DNA of 64,000 nucleotides from Parafrankia sp. EUN1f (GCF_000177675.1 NZ_ADGX01000001.1:62001-126000), one strand, 5' to 3'. Shown: positions 41,517 through 50,943, counted from the stretch's first letter. Notes: generated by a model from the letters alone, not told the origin. A program made the numbers and translations.

Positions 41517-41692
41517 GTGCAGGTCGCCGCGGCGATCCGGCCCGCCCACTGGCAGATCGCGGTCTCCAGCTCGGCGACCGGGACGGCGTCGGGATCCACC
41601 GAGAAACCAGCAGCGTCCGCAGCCGCAGCGGCGGCAGCGGCGGTGGGGGTGTCGTCAGGAGGAACATCAGCAGTTTTGATCATGAGAATCAC
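41511..41692 (-). pseudogene. 13E12-type HNH gene, 5' part (right flank of element)
   Basis: The minus-strand frame from GTG 41692 (or ATG 41683) reads ADVPPDDTPTA, an Ala run, then VAELETAICQWAGRIAAATC and TW, which matches the start of DUF222/13E12-type HNH proteins. It ends at the AGCCAG core, after which integrase-side DNA takes over. It joins in frame to 29943-30333. Together they would encode 188 residues with DUF222-like N-terminus and HNH C-terminus. Confidence 0.75.
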
Positions 41693-42189
41693 CGGGCCAG
41701 GGGTGCCGTCGACCAGTCGGACCCGTGCATGGTCACACCGACCACCGACAGTTCCCGCAACCCAGGCTCAACCCCGACCCTGCCCGTGGTGACGGCGGGC
41801 CCGACCGTGACGGTCCGCGACGGGTGCGGGGGGCGGTTGCGCCGAACCGCCCCCCGCACCCGGGCAAACACCCGCTCGCCAGTGCGCACAACCGCCTGGC
41901 CAGCCCGACGCGCTCCATACCCTGCGCCGAAGGCCTCCGGACCCCAACGGCGTTCGTTGGGCAGCGGCGAGAGTCATCCGGCACCGGCATGTCCGCGCCG
42001 GTCGCGACCGAGAAGCCCTCGGCCACAAAAATCAATGGAGGCTCACGAGGCGGGCTCGGCGGGCAACCCTTTACACACAACACCCGCAGCCCTGTTCGGT
42101 GACGCGGCATAGTCATGTTCGATGGCGGGGGATCATCCAGGTCATCACGCCCAGTCCCCGCACGCACCAAACCAGGGAGCGTTACCCGC
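41693..42189. other. Intergenic, nothing clear
   Basis: About 500 bp between the disrupted HNH gene and the DUF262 gene. Both flanking genes point away from it, so promoters are expected. No element or repeat stands out. Confidence 0.45.
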
Positions 42190-43959
42190 ATGGCCTTCTG
42201 CACTCCAGTGACCGTGGCCGAGGTCCTGGCTGGGATCCACAAGAAGAACTACCTGCTTCCAGCGATCCAGCGGGAGTTCGTCTGGGACACCAGCCAGATC
42301 GTGCGCCTGGTGGACAGCCTGATGCGCCGCTACCCGATCGGCTCTTTCCTGTTCTGGGCGATCGAGCCCCAGGAAGCACAGAGCTATACCTTCTACGACT
42401 TCCTCACGTACTACCACGAGCGTGATCATCCATATGCGAGCAAGGCGTCGGTCCCGGCCGGCCACGGCGTCACCGCCATACTCGACGGCCAGCAGCGGCT
42501 GACCGCGCTCAACATCGCTTTCTACGGCACGCACGCCGAAAAGAAGAAGTACATGGCGGCGAACAACCCGAACGCCTTCCCGAAGAAGGTGCTGTACCTC
42601 GACCTGCTCGAGAGCCCGGACAGCGACGAGTCCGACCTGCAGTACAACCTGCGGTTCCTCACCAAGGAGGAGGCGAAGCCAACCGCCGGCGCTCCGGACC
42701 GCTGGTTCCCGGTCAGCGGCGCGCTCATGCTTTCCGATGGCGGGCCGGCCGTGATGGACGAGCTCGAGCGGCGAGACATCCTCGGTCATGGCAAGGGCCC
42801 GTTCCAGCGCCTGTTCGCCCTATACCACGCCCTCCGAGAGGCGAAGCCGATCAACTACTACCTGGAGGACTCCCAGGACGCCGACAAGGTCGTCGACATC
42901 TTCATCCGGGTGAACAGCGGCGGCGCGACGCTGTCGCACTCCGATCTTCTTCTGACGATGGCCACCAACCTGTGGACGGAGCATGATGCCCGGGAGGAGG
43001 TACGAGGCCTGGTCGAGGAGCTGAACGGCGGCGGTGGCCGGCACTTCGACTTCTCCAAGGACGTGGCGCTCAAGACCGCGCTGATGGGTGCGGGCGGAGA
43101 CATCAAGTTCCAGGTCGCCAACTTCACCCCGCGGAGGATGGCGACAGTCGAGAGCCAGTGGGGGGCGACGAAGGACGCGCTCCTGCGTGCTGCCACTCTG
43201 CTACAGACTTTCGGCTTCGAGGCCCGTACGCTGACCGCCGACAGCGTCATCATCCCGATTGCCTACTACCTGCGGCACCGCGGTCTGACGGACAGCTACC
43301 TGACGTCGTCGGCGGCGGCCGGCGACCGCGCGCAGCTACAAAGCTGGGTCATCCGCTCGCTGCTGAAGCGCGGTATCTGGGGCTCGGGCCTCGACGGGCT
43401 GTTGACCCGGATCCGACAGACGATCGACGATCACGGCGCCGACGGATTCCCGATCGAGGAGATCGAGAGCGGGATGACGGCCCTGGGAAAGTCGCTGAGC
43501 TTCGACCCGACCGAGGTCGACGACCTGTTGGAAATGAAGTACGGCGGCCAGCGGACCTTCGCGACCCTCGCACTGCTCTACCCGGGCCTCGACCTGTCCA
43601 AGCAGTTCCACCAGGACCACATCTTCCCGAAGTCGCGGTTCACCAAGAAGCGGCTGGCCGACGCCGGCATTCCGGCGCACCAGATCGACGCGTACATCGA
43701 CGCGGTGAACCGGCTGCCGAACCTGCAGCTGCTCGCCGAGATCCCCGGCATCGAGAAGAGCGCCAAGCTGCCTGCGGACTGGCTCGCCGAGAAGTACTGG
43801 ACCGACGCGAAGCGCAAGCAGTACCAGGCCGACAACGATCTCGACGGCCTGCCTCTCGACCTCACCTCGTTCCTGGACTTCTACGAGCAGCGCAGACAGC
43901 GGATGCGCACCCGGCTCACCACGATCCTGGGCATGGCCGCCCCGACGCGCCGGGTCTGA
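42190..43959 (+). CDS. DUF262/HNH protein, GmrSD-like restriction enzyme candidate
   Basis: The protein is 589 aa from the ATG at 42190 (GGGAG 10 nt upstream). The N-terminal DUF262 (ParB-like) domain has LLPAIQREFVWD near residue 23 and ILDGQQRLTALN near 98, the motif tied to nucleotide binding. FIRVNSGGATLSHSDLL near 240 is typical of the family. The C-terminal half contains FHQDHIFPKSRF, an HNH-type motif, then NRLPNLQLL. Single-chain proteins with both domains resemble GmrSD type IV enzymes, which cleave modified phage DNA. It sits alone beside the integrated element. Confidence 0.85.
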   Translation: MAFCTPVTVAEVLAGIHKKNYLLPAIQREFVWDTSQIVRLVDSLMRRYPIGSFLFWAIEPQEAQSYTFYDFLTYYHERDHPYASKASVPAGHGVTAILDGQQRLTALNIAFYGTHAEKKKYMAANNPNAFPKKVLYLDLLESPDSDESDLQYNLRFLTKEEAKPTAGAPDRWFPVSGALMLSDGGPAVMDELERRDILGHGKGPFQRLFALYHALREAKPINYYLEDSQDADKVVDIFIRVNSGGATLSHSDLLLTMATNLWTEHDAREEVRGLVEELNGGGGRHFDFSKDVALKTALMGAGGDIKFQVANFTPRRMATVESQWGATKDALLRAATLLQTFGFEARTLTADSVIIPIAYYLRHRGLTDSYLTSSAAAGDRAQLQSWVIRSLLKRGIWGSGLDGLLTRIRQTIDDHGADGFPIEEIESGMTALGKSLSFDPTEVDDLLEMKYGGQRTFATLALLYPGLDLSKQFHQDHIFPKSRFTKKRLADAGIPAHQIDAYIDAVNRLPNLQLLAEIPGIEKSAKLPADWLAEKYWTDAKRKQYQADNDLDGLPLDLTSFLDFYEQRRQRMRTRLTTILGMAAPTRRV

Positions 43960-44171
43960 CGTCGCGCGGCGACCTTCGCGTCGCCGGGCGACCATCCCTG
44001 CTACGCCGGCCACATCCGCACGCACCGGAGAGCCGGGCCGGTCCAGAATTGACCGGTTCTGGCTGGTACGAGAGACGCACGGTGGGGAGCGCAGTGGGCC
44101 AGGTCGAGACCGAGGCTGCCGCCAGGCCGGCGGCGCTGGCCGAGTGGGAGACATCCACGCGGGGACCGCGG

Positions 44172-45029
44172 ATGTCCGACTTCGCGCTGCCGGACACCGT
44201 GCTGGTGGATGGCACGCCGATCCGTTACGCGGTGTCCGGGTCGGGGAGCCGCGATCTGGTGCTGGTGCACGGCTACCGGGCGCATCACGGGTGGTGGTAC
44301 CGGATGCTGCCGGCGTTGGAGGAGCGCTGGCGGGTGATCCGGTTCGATCTCAGTGGGCACGGCGACAGCGGGCACCGCGACCGTTACGGCGTGGACGTGT
44401 GGACCGCCGACCTGATCGCGGTGCTCGACGCGGTCGGGTCCCGGCAGGCGTTGCTGGTCGGGCACAGCATGGGCGGCCGGATCGCCGCGGTCGCCGGGGC
44501 CGATCATCCGGCCCGGTTCGGCGGGATCGTCATGTTCGACTCGATGCTGCGGCCAGCCGGCTCGCCGCCGCCTCCTCGGGTGGCGTCCCTCCCGTCGGGG
44601 CGTGAGATCCGTTATCCCACCCGGGACGTCGCCGCGGCGAGGTTCCGGCTGCGCCCGCCGCAGCCGGAGCCGTCCGCCGAGGTGGTCCGCCCGGTCGCCG
44701 AGTACGCGGTGCGCCCGAGCACGATCGCCCAGGGCTGGACCTGGAAGTTCGACCAGCGCGGGCTGCCGCTGATCGACAACGACCGGGTGACGGAGAGCCT
44801 GGCGCAGCTGCGGAATCCGGTGTGGTTCGTACGTGCCGGGCGCAGCCTCATCGTCACCGACGAGGTCGCCGCGTACGCCCGCGCCGCGCTGCCGGCCGGA
44901 ACGACGTTCGTGACCGTGCCCGACGCCCACCATCATCTCGTCCTCGACGCCACGGACGAGTGTCTGCTCCTGCTGGCGGACCTGCACGCAGACCTGGCCG
45001 CCACGGTGCGTCCGCGATCAGCCAGCTGA
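44172..45029 (+). CDS. Alpha/beta hydrolase
   Basis: The protein is 285 aa from the ATG at 44172 (GGGGA 6 nt upstream; a GTG at 44094 in frame with GGGGAG is an alternative). It has VLVHGYRAHHGWWYRML near residue 35, the nucleophile elbow VGHSMGGRIAA near 105, and VPDAHHHLVLDATDE near the end with the catalytic histidine candidate. It is convergent with the amidohydrolase gene 39 bp away. It probably cleaves an ester or C-C bond in the second catabolic block; the substrate is unknown. Confidence 0.85.
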   Translation: MSDFALPDTVLVDGTPIRYAVSGSGSRDLVLVHGYRAHHGWWYRMLPALEERWRVIRFDLSGHGDSGHRDRYGVDVWTADLIAVLDAVGSRQALLVGHSMGGRIAAVAGADHPARFGGIVMFDSMLRPAGSPPPPRVASLPSGREIRYPTRDVAAARFRLRPPQPEPSAEVVRPVAEYAVRPSTIAQGWTWKFDQRGLPLIDNDRVTESLAQLRNPVWFVRAGRSLIVTDEVAAYARAALPAGTTFVTVPDAHHHLVLDATDECLLLLADLHADLAATVRPRSAS

Positions 45030-45068
45030 CCGCGGACGCCCGGGCGTACCGGGAGGATCAGGCGGAGA

Positions 45069-46259
45069 TCAGTCGAGCTTGATTCCGGTGACCGCCAGGG
45101 CGTTGTCACGGGCGACCAGCCGGACGTCCGTCTCGCCGAGGCCGGACAGGGACTCGGCCAGGAAGTCCACGGGCTGGCGGACGCCCTCGGCGTGCGGCCA
45201 GTCCGAGCCGAGCAGCAGGCGGTCGACCCGGACGTCCTTGACGAGCGTGTCGATGTCGTCCTCCCAGAAGGGGGTGATCCAGACGTGCTCGCCGAACACC
45301 TCCCGCGGGGAGTCGCGGAAGTAGCCGGGGTTGCGGTTGGCGGCGTCGTCGAGGCGGTGCAGCAGCTCGGGCACCCAGGAGGCGCCGTTCTCCACACTGG
45401 CGAAGCGCAGCGCCGGGAACCGGTCGAAGATCCGGTGGCAGACCGCGGCGGCGTAGAAGTCGCTGACCGCGCGGCTCTTCGTGACGATGCCGCGCAGCGG
45501 CGAGCGGAACAGCGAGGTCTCCTCGCCGCCCGGCTCCCACATCTGCACGAGGGCGTCGTATCCGTCCAGGCCGGCGTGCGTGGCCACCGCGACGCCGGCT
45601 TCGGCGGCCAGGCCCCAGAACGGGTCGTAGACCGGGTCGAACGGCGAGCGGTAGCCGCCGGCCACCGGCACCGGGGCGTTGCGCACGTTCACGACGAGGG
45701 CACCGCCGTCGATGAGGCGGCGCAGCTCCTCGGCGGCGAACACCGGGTCGAGCAGCGGGATGTAGGGCACCGCGAACAGGCGGTTCTCGTAGCGGAAGCC
45801 CCAGTCGTCGTCCAGCCACCGGTTGAACGCCTGGAACACCTTGCCGGCGGCGTCGGTGTCGCGCTTGAGTGCGTCCTCGAGGCCGACACCGAGGGTCGGG
45901 AACACCAGCATGGCGGCGAGGCCCTGCTCGTCCATCACCCGCAGCCGGGCCGCGCGGTCGTGGTATTCGGCGGGCAGCGGCTCCAGCTCACCGAACGCGT
46001 CCTTGATCTGCTGCTGGCGCGGGTTGCCCCGGTACCAGTCGTACAGCGCGCCCGGCTTCGCGACGGGGTTGAACGTCGGGTTGGCGATGTACGAGTTGAG
46101 GGTGCCGCCCACGAGCAGGCGCCGCCGGCCGTTCACCTCGGCCCAGCGGACCCCACGGTTACGCAGCGAGGGGTCCTGGTATCTCGTGAAGGCGTCCTCG
46201 GCCTCGTAGTAGTGGTTGTCGAAGTCGAAGATCCATGGCTTGGTCTCCGGGCTGGTCAC
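45069..46259 (-). CDS. Amidohydrolase (PF04909-type) family protein
   Basis: The protein is 396 aa from GTG 46259 (GAGGTG upstream); a GTG at 46316 would reach into the operator. Features are the metal-site start WIFDFDNHYYE, AMLVFPTLGVG, VATHAGLDGYDAL near residue 225 with a metal histidine, and LLLGSDWPHAEG near 350, the usual Asp motif. It resembles 2-amino-3-carboxymuconate-semialdehyde decarboxylase-like enzymes and related hydrolases or decarboxylases. It is the last gene of a run that starts at 46376 or beyond. A second member lies at 52981-53925. Confidence 0.85.
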   Translation of the reverse strand: MTSPETKPWIFDFDNHYYEAEDAFTRYQDPSLRNRGVRWAEVNGRRRLLVGGTLNSYIANPTFNPVAKPGALYDWYRGNPRQQQIKDAFGELEPLPAEYHDRAARLRVMDEQGLAAMLVFPTLGVGLEDALKRDTDAAGKVFQAFNRWLDDDWGFRYENRLFAVPYIPLLDPVFAAEELRRLIDGGALVVNVRNAPVPVAGGYRSPFDPVYDPFWGLAAEAGVAVATHAGLDGYDALVQMWEPGGEETSLFRSPLRGIVTKSRAVSDFYAAAVCHRIFDRFPALRFASVENGASWVPELLHRLDDAANRNPGYFRDSPREVFGEHVWITPFWEDDIDTLVKDVRVDRLLLGSDWPHAEGVRQPVDFLAESLSGLGETDVRLVARDNALAVTGIKLD

Positions 46260-46321
46260 GATCCACCTCGCTTCCCGATCACTGTCACTGTCGCGCGTCG
46301 GTTCATCGACGTCCACGTTTC

Positions 46322-46345
46322 AAAGTCGACGTCGATGTCAATACT
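46322..46345. promoter_or_regulatory. Cluster-2 operator copy c
   Basis: On the minus strand it reads TATTGACATCGACGTCGACT, sharing GACATCGACGTCGA exactly with copy b. It lies between the SDR stop and the amidohydrolase start. Confidence 0.6.
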
Positions 46346-46375
46346 AGGCTACCGGTCGCCCCGGCGCTGGCGTCC

Positions 46376-47173
46376 TCAGTCGGTCTGGCCGGTGATGAGC
46401 GCGGCCTGCAGGCCCGCGTCCACCGGGATGTTCACACCGTTGAGGTAACCGGCGGCGTCCGAGCCGAGGAAGGCCAGGATCCGCGCGACCTCGGCCGGCG
46501 TGGCCGCCCGCCCGTTGCCCTGCCGGACCGACCAGTCGATGAGCTCGTCGGTCATCGTCACCCGGAAGTCACTCAGCAGCGGCGTGCTGACCGGGCCGGG
46601 GCAGGCGCTGTTGATCCGCGTCCGCGCCCAGCTGGCCCCGCGTGCCGCGTAGTGCGTGTAGAGCTGGGTGCACTCCTTGGACAGCGCATACGGGTCGGCA
46701 GCCAGGTCGGGGTGAGCGTCAAGCCAGGCCAGGGCCTCGTCCCAGTCGTCGATCGCCAGCAGCTTGAGCAGCTCGTCCTTGTGCGCCTGCCAGCCGATGC
46801 CGGCCATGGACGAGGTGATGACGACGGCCGCACCGGCCGGCATCCGCACCGCCAGCTCCTGGGTCAGCCGCCGGACCGCCAGGTAGTTCACGCTGAACAC
46901 GACCGGCGCCGGCTGCGTGCCCGCGACACCGGCGTTGTTGAACAGCACGTGGACGGGGCCCTCGATCGCCGCCACGGCCGCGTCGACACCGGCCTGGGAC
47001 GACAGGTCGGCCTCGATGAAATGGTCGACCTTGGCATCCGGAGGATTGCGGTCGATCACGGTGATGTCGGCGGCGCCGAGATCCTGGAGCAGGTCGAGCA
47101 GGGCCGCGCCGATGCCGGAGGCACCGCCGGTGACGACCACCCGCCGCCCGTGATAGCCGAACGGATTCCCCAT
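46376..47173 (-). CDS. Short-chain dehydrogenase/reductase (SDR)
   Basis: This 265-aa protein has VVVTGGASGIGAALLD near residue 12, FNNAGVAG near 83, a substrate loop, SSMAGIG near 122 and DPYALSKECTQLY near 165 with the YxxxK-type Tyr and Lys. An insertion of about 25 residues before the catalytic Tyr is the pattern of 3-alpha-hydroxysteroid-dehydrogenase/carbonyl-reductase-like SDRs. It overlaps the phosphotransferase start region (shared base 47173), so both are translated from one transcript. Substrate unknown. Confidence 0.88.
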   Translation of the reverse strand: MGNPFGYHGRRVVVTGGASGIGAALLDLLQDLGAADITVIDRNPPDAKVDHFIEADLSSQAGVDAAVAAIEGPVHVLFNNAGVAGTQPAPVVFSVNYLAVRRLTQELAVRMPAGAAVVITSSMAGIGWQAHKDELLKLLAIDDWDEALAWLDAHPDLAADPYALSKECTQLYTHYAARGASWARTRINSACPGPVSTPLLSDFRVTMTDELIDWSVRQGNGRAATPAEVARILAFLGSDAAGYLNGVNIPVDAGLQAALITGQTD

Positions 47174-48360
47174 CAGATCTCCCCGGTGGTCGCGAGCAGG
47201 TCGAGGACGCCCAGGTCGCGAATCGCGCGGGCCGCGTTGGTGGCCATCGACAGGAACATCCGATCGGAGCTGTCCGTGCGCGGAGCACTCGCGTACACGC
47301 AGCCGATCATCGTGATCAGCGGGCCCTGCAGCATTCCGCGCCGGTAGTCCTCGAAACAGTCCGCACCCGAGTAGCCGGTGACGCCGTACTCGACGAGCTG
47401 GTCGTGGTAGGCGGCGACCAGCTCCGCCTCCTGGGCCCGCCGCTGCGCCGGCGCCAGCGCGGTGGACAGGAAGTAGGCGAGGTCCCGCCCCGGAAAACCG
47501 ATCTCCAGCGTCTGCCAGTCGACGGCCTGGACGTCCGAGTCGCCGGTGAACAGGAGGTTGTCGAGCCGGTAGTCCCCGTGGATCAGGGAACGGCGGGTGG
47601 CCGTGTGCCGGCCCCAGCCGCTGACGAGGGCCGCCGCGCGCAGCAGCGTGTCGGCGTCCTCCGGTTCGAGCTGCTCCCGGTACCGCTCGGTGAACTCGGC
47701 GGCCGCCGCCGTCACGACCTTGCCGAGGTAGGCCATGCCGTTGTCATCCGCGCGGACCGGCCAGGCGGTGTCCCGCCCGAGCCGGGCGTCCTTCCCGAAG
47801 CCCTCGTCTCCGCCCAGGTTCTCGTCGTTCCAGAACGGGGCGTGCAGGCCCGCGAGGTTCCGCACGGCGATCGCCGCCCGCGCGGGCGAGCAGCCGTCGA
47901 GCTGGCTGCCGGCCTCGGCCGGATGGGCGTCGTCGAGCACCAGGGTGAACCGGAGCAGGTCGTCGCTGACCGCGGCGTACCAGCAGCGGGGCGTCCGAAT
48001 CGCCGCCCGGTGCGCGAAGTGGGCGTAGAAGCCGACCTCGTTGCGGTAGGCGGACCGCAGCCGCCGGCGGACGTCCGGCGCACCGGCGGCCATCTTGACC
48101 ACCAGGCTGGCCGGCGCCCCACCTCCGTCGAGGTGGAAGCGGTAGCTGACGGCCGTCTGGCCGGTGCCGACCGGCTCGAACCGCACCGCGGTCACCTCGG
48201 CGTCGAGACCGCCCGCCCGCAGGACGTCGGTCATCCACCCCGGTGTGATCTCGGCGGGGTCGTCGACGATCCCGGGGCCGCCGCCCAGGACCGCCGCCTG
48301 CCCTGACGCGGCCGGTGACGCGGCCGGTGATGCGGCTGGTGCGCGAACGTCACCGGTCAT
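47173..48360 (-). CDS. APH-type phosphotransferase family protein
   Basis: This 395-aa protein has the kinase-like fold: SLVVKMAAG (beta strand with Lys), FTLVLDDAHPAEAGSQ as hinge, the catalytic loop RRSLIHGDYRLDNLLF near residue 255 and VDWQTLEIGFPGRDLAYFL near 280. It is a different subfamily from the one at 18313-19416 and resembles actinobacterial proteins associated with LLM oxidoreductases and SDRs. The N-terminus has Ala/Pro repeats (ASPAASPAAS) that vary little. It overlaps the LLM gene by 4 nt. Role probably phosphorylation of a hydroxy intermediate; unproven. Confidence 0.85.
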   Translation of the reverse strand: MTGDVRAPAASPAASPAASGQAAVLGGGPGIVDDPAEITPGWMTDVLRAGGLDAEVTAVRFEPVGTGQTAVSYRFHLDGGGAPASLVVKMAAGAPDVRRRLRSAYRNEVGFYAHFAHRAAIRTPRCWYAAVSDDLLRFTLVLDDAHPAEAGSQLDGCSPARAAIAVRNLAGLHAPFWNDENLGGDEGFGKDARLGRDTAWPVRADDNGMAYLGKVVTAAAAEFTERYREQLEPEDADTLLRAAALVSGWGRHTATRRSLIHGDYRLDNLLFTGDSDVQAVDWQTLEIGFPGRDLAYFLSTALAPAQRRAQEAELVAAYHDQLVEYGVTGYSGADCFEDYRRGMLQGPLITMIGCVYASAPRTDSSDRMFLSMATNAARAIRDLGVLDLLATTGEI

Positions 48361-49484
48361 GCGACCCGCCCGGGGTTCGCCGGCAGGTCACGGACGGCCG
48401 GCGGACGGATCCCCCGGTACGCGTCCACCACCGAGGTGAGCTCCGTCGGCGTCGCGCCGTGCATGATCACACCCGTCACACCGAGGTCGAACTGGCGGGC
48501 GACGGCCTGGGCGCACTGCCGCGGGCTGCCGGTCGCGCTGGTCGCGATCCACTCCGCCGGGATCAGCGTGGCGAGATGCTCCAGCTCGGCGGTGGTCGCC
48601 TTCGCGTCAAAGGCGCCCTTGAAGCCGCGGACGAACGTGTCGGCCCGGAAACGCTCCAGCACCGCCGGGTCCCAGTCGTTGACCCGCACCATCAGGTCGC
48701 CGTAGCCCTGCAGGTAGGAGGCGAGCCGACCGATGGTCTTGAGCAGCCGCCGGTCCTCGGGGATCTCGTCGGAGACGGTGGCGAGCACCGACCACACCCG
48801 CACCTCGGCCGGGTCCCGCCCCACCGACTTCGCTCCCCGGGCGACGGCGGCGAGCGCCTCGGTGACGGCGGCGTCCGAGTAGAAGGTGTGCAGCACGACC
48901 GCGTCGAGGCACCGCCCGGCGAGCTCCAGGGTGCGGGTGCCGAGCGCGGCGATGAGGATCGGGATGTCCTCGTCGAAGTCCCGGTCCTGGTGCAGATAGG
49001 GGAACTTGCCGGCCGGGCCGTCGTGGCCGAGCACCATCTCGCCCTTCCACAGCCGGCGCAGCAGTGCTACGACGTCCTCGATCTGCGCGCCGGTGATCGG
49101 TGCCAGGCCAAGCGCCTTGAACAGGCCGTCGAAGCCGCGGCCGAGGCCGAGCGCGAACCGGCCGCCGGTCAGGCGGTGCATCGTGGTCGCCATCGTCGCG
49201 GTGACGATCGGATGGCGGGTGTTGTGGTTCGTCGCGGCGGTCGCGATGCCGATCGTGTCGCTGACCGCGCCGGCGGCGCCGGAGAGCGTCGCCGCGTCCT
49301 TGGTGCTGAACCGCTCCGAGATGAACGCGGCACCCAGGCCCAGCTCCTCGGCCTGGCGCACCTCGTCGACCAGGTCGCGCGGGCTCCCGCTGTGCCCGGC
49401 GAGGGTGTAGAAACCGAGCTCGGTGAGCTGGCTGCGCGCCCCGGTCGCCGCCGTCGCCGTGGTTTCGGTGGTCTGTGATGTCAT
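48357..49484 (-). CDS. LLM-class, probably F420-dependent oxidoreductase
   Basis: This 375-aa protein starts with a 20-residue Thr/Ala-rich tail, then the LLM barrel: LGFYTLAGHSGSPRDLVDE, AAFISERFSTKD, AATNHNTRHPIVTATMATT near residue 85 and GGRFALGLGRGFDGLF near 110. It belongs to the mycobacterial-type F420 group with a clearly different sequence from the two in region 1. It overlaps the phosphotransferase by 4 nt and ends 1 bp from the ALDH stop region in the same direction, so the run ALDH, LLM, phosphotransferase, SDR is one operon. It may act on an aldehyde or alcohol intermediate. Confidence 0.88.
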   Translation of the reverse strand: MTSQTTETTATAATGARSQLTELGFYTLAGHSGSPRDLVDEVRQAEELGLGAAFISERFSTKDAATLSGAAGAVSDTIGIATAATNHNTRHPIVTATMATTMHRLTGGRFALGLGRGFDGLFKALGLAPITGAQIEDVVALLRRLWKGEMVLGHDGPAGKFPYLHQDRDFDEDIPILIAALGTRTLELAGRCLDAVVLHTFYSDAAVTEALAAVARGAKSVGRDPAEVRVWSVLATVSDEIPEDRRLLKTIGRLASYLQGYGDLMVRVNDWDPAVLERFRADTFVRGFKGAFDAKATTAELEHLATLIPAEWIATSATGSPRQCAQAVARQFDLGVTGVIMHGATPTELTSVVDAYRGIRPPAVRDLPANPGRVA

Positions 49485-49485
49485 G

Positions 49486-50943
49486 TCACGCTCCTGGCGG
49501 GGTGGAACCGGCCGGCAGGTTGACCGTCTGGTAGGTCAGGTAGGCCGCGAGGGCCTCCGGGCCCAGCTCACGACCGATCCCGGAATCCTTGACGCCGCCG
49601 AACGGCGCGACGTTGTCGAGCATGAACATGTTGACGCCGAGCACGCCGACGTCGATCCGGTCGGCCAGGGCGTAGCCCGCCTCGACGTCGGACGTCCAGA
49701 TCGTGCCGCCCAGCCCGTAGCGGGTGCCGTTGGCGATCGCGATCGCGTCGTCCACCGTGTCGTAGGGGATGACGGTCAGCACCGGGCCGAAGATCTCCTC
49801 CTGCGCGATCCGCATCGCCGGGTCGACGTCGGTGAAGACGGTCGGTTCGACGAAGAAGCCGCGCGACTGCCCGGCGGGCCGGCCACCGCCGAGGGCCAGC
49901 GTGGCGCCCTCGCCCCGCCCGATCCCGATGTACTCCTCGACCCGGTCCCGCTGCCGGCCGCTGGCCAGCGGCCCGAGCCCGGTGGCCTCGTCCAGCGGAT
50001 CGCCGACCTTCAGCGCGCCGACCGCCGCGAGCAGGCCCTCGACCAGCTCGGCGTGACGGTCACGGGGTGCCAGGATGCGGGTCTGCGCGACGCAGGCCTG
50101 CCCGTTGAGCATGAAGCCGTACTGCAGGATCCCCGGCAGCGCACGGCCGAGGTCCGCGTCCGGGAGCACGAGCGCCGCACCCTTGCCGCCGAGCTCCAGG
50201 CTCACCGGGCGCAGCAGCTCCCCGCACAGGGCGGCGATGCGCCGGCCGGCCGCGGTGCTGCCGGTGAACGAGATCTTGTCGACGCCCGGGTGGGTCACCA
50301 GGTACTCGCTGACGTCCCGGTCGGCCGGGACGACGTTGAGCACACCGGGCGGCAGGTCGGCGTCCGCGGCGGCCTCGGCGAGGATCTGCAGGGACAGCGG
50401 GGCGTCCGGCGCCGGCTTGAGCACGACGGTGCAGCCGGCGAGCAGCGCCGGGCCCAGCTTGAGCGCGCTCAGGTAGAGCGGCACGTTCCAGGCCACGATC
50501 GCGCCGACGACCCCCACCGGGCGCCGGCGCACGACGGTCGGCCCGAGCATTCCCGCCCTGGTCTCGGTGAAGGCGATCTCGGGGGCGAGCCCGGCGTAGT
50601 AGTCCAGCGTCATCGTCGCCATCAGCACCTGCGCCAGCCGGGCCGCGGCGACGGGGGTGCCGTTCTCCTGGCTGATCGTGACGGCCAGTTCCTCGGAGCG
50701 CGCCTGCAGCGCCTTCGACAGCCGGCCCAGTGCCGCGCCGCGCTCCGCCGGGTCCAGCCGGGGCCACGGCCCGGAGTCGAAGGCGGCGCGGGCGGCGGCG
50801 ACGGCCCGGTCGACGTCCGCGCGCTGCCCCACGGGCACCGAGCCGATGACCTCCTCGCTGCCGGCGGAGATCACCTCGAACACCTCGGCGCTGGCCGGGG
50901 CGGTCCAGCGCCCGTCGATGTAGAGCTCGTTACGCACGCTCAC
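49486..50943 (-). CDS. Aldehyde dehydrogenase
   Basis: The protein is 485 aa from GTG 50943 (GGAGG 6 nt upstream); its start overlaps the CoA-ligase end by 14 bases. Motifs: VGAIVAWNVPLYLSALKLGP near residue 145, FTGSTAAGRRIA near 225, ELGGKGAALVLPDAD near 250 with the catalytic Glu, and GQACVAQTR near 285 with the catalytic Cys. PFGGVKDSGIGREL is near 450. It oxidises an aldehyde to acid with NAD(P). With the upstream ligase the acid could be converted to a CoA ester. Confidence 0.93.
   Translation of the reverse strand: MSVRNELYIDGRWTAPASAEVFEVISAGSEEVIGSVPVGQRADVDRAVAAARAAFDSGPWPRLDPAERGAALGRLSKALQARSEELAVTISQENGTPVAAARLAQVLMATMTLDYYAGLAPEIAFTETRAGMLGPTVVRRRPVGVVGAIVAWNVPLYLSALKLGPALLAGCTVVLKPAPDAPLSLQILAEAAADADLPPGVLNVVPADRDVSEYLVTHPGVDKISFTGSTAAGRRIAALCGELLRPVSLELGGKGAALVLPDADLGRALPGILQYGFMLNGQACVAQTRILAPRDRHAELVEGLLAAVGALKVGDPLDEATGLGPLASGRQRDRVEEYIGIGRGEGATLALGGGRPAGQSRGFFVEPTVFTDVDPAMRIAQEEIFGPVLTVIPYDTVDDAIAIANGTRYGLGGTIWTSDVEAGYALADRIDVGVLGVNMFMLDNVAPFGGVKDSGIGRELGPEALAAYLTYQTVNLPAGSTPPGA

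Noticed and set aside
39645-41792. 715-aa plus-strand frame opposite the integrase
   Set aside because: It is the antisense of the serine integrase with a typical His/Arg/Pro-rich shadow composition.
41733-42242. 169-aa minus-strand frame between HNH fragment and DUF262 gene
   Set aside because: Low-complexity Pro/Arg/Ser composition, no ribosome site, and it overlaps the start of the DUF262 gene.
43158-44171. Long plus-strand frame upstream of the alpha/beta hydrolase
   Set aside because: This part is an alternative frame of the DUF262/HNH gene. Only the section from 44172 matches a hydrolase.
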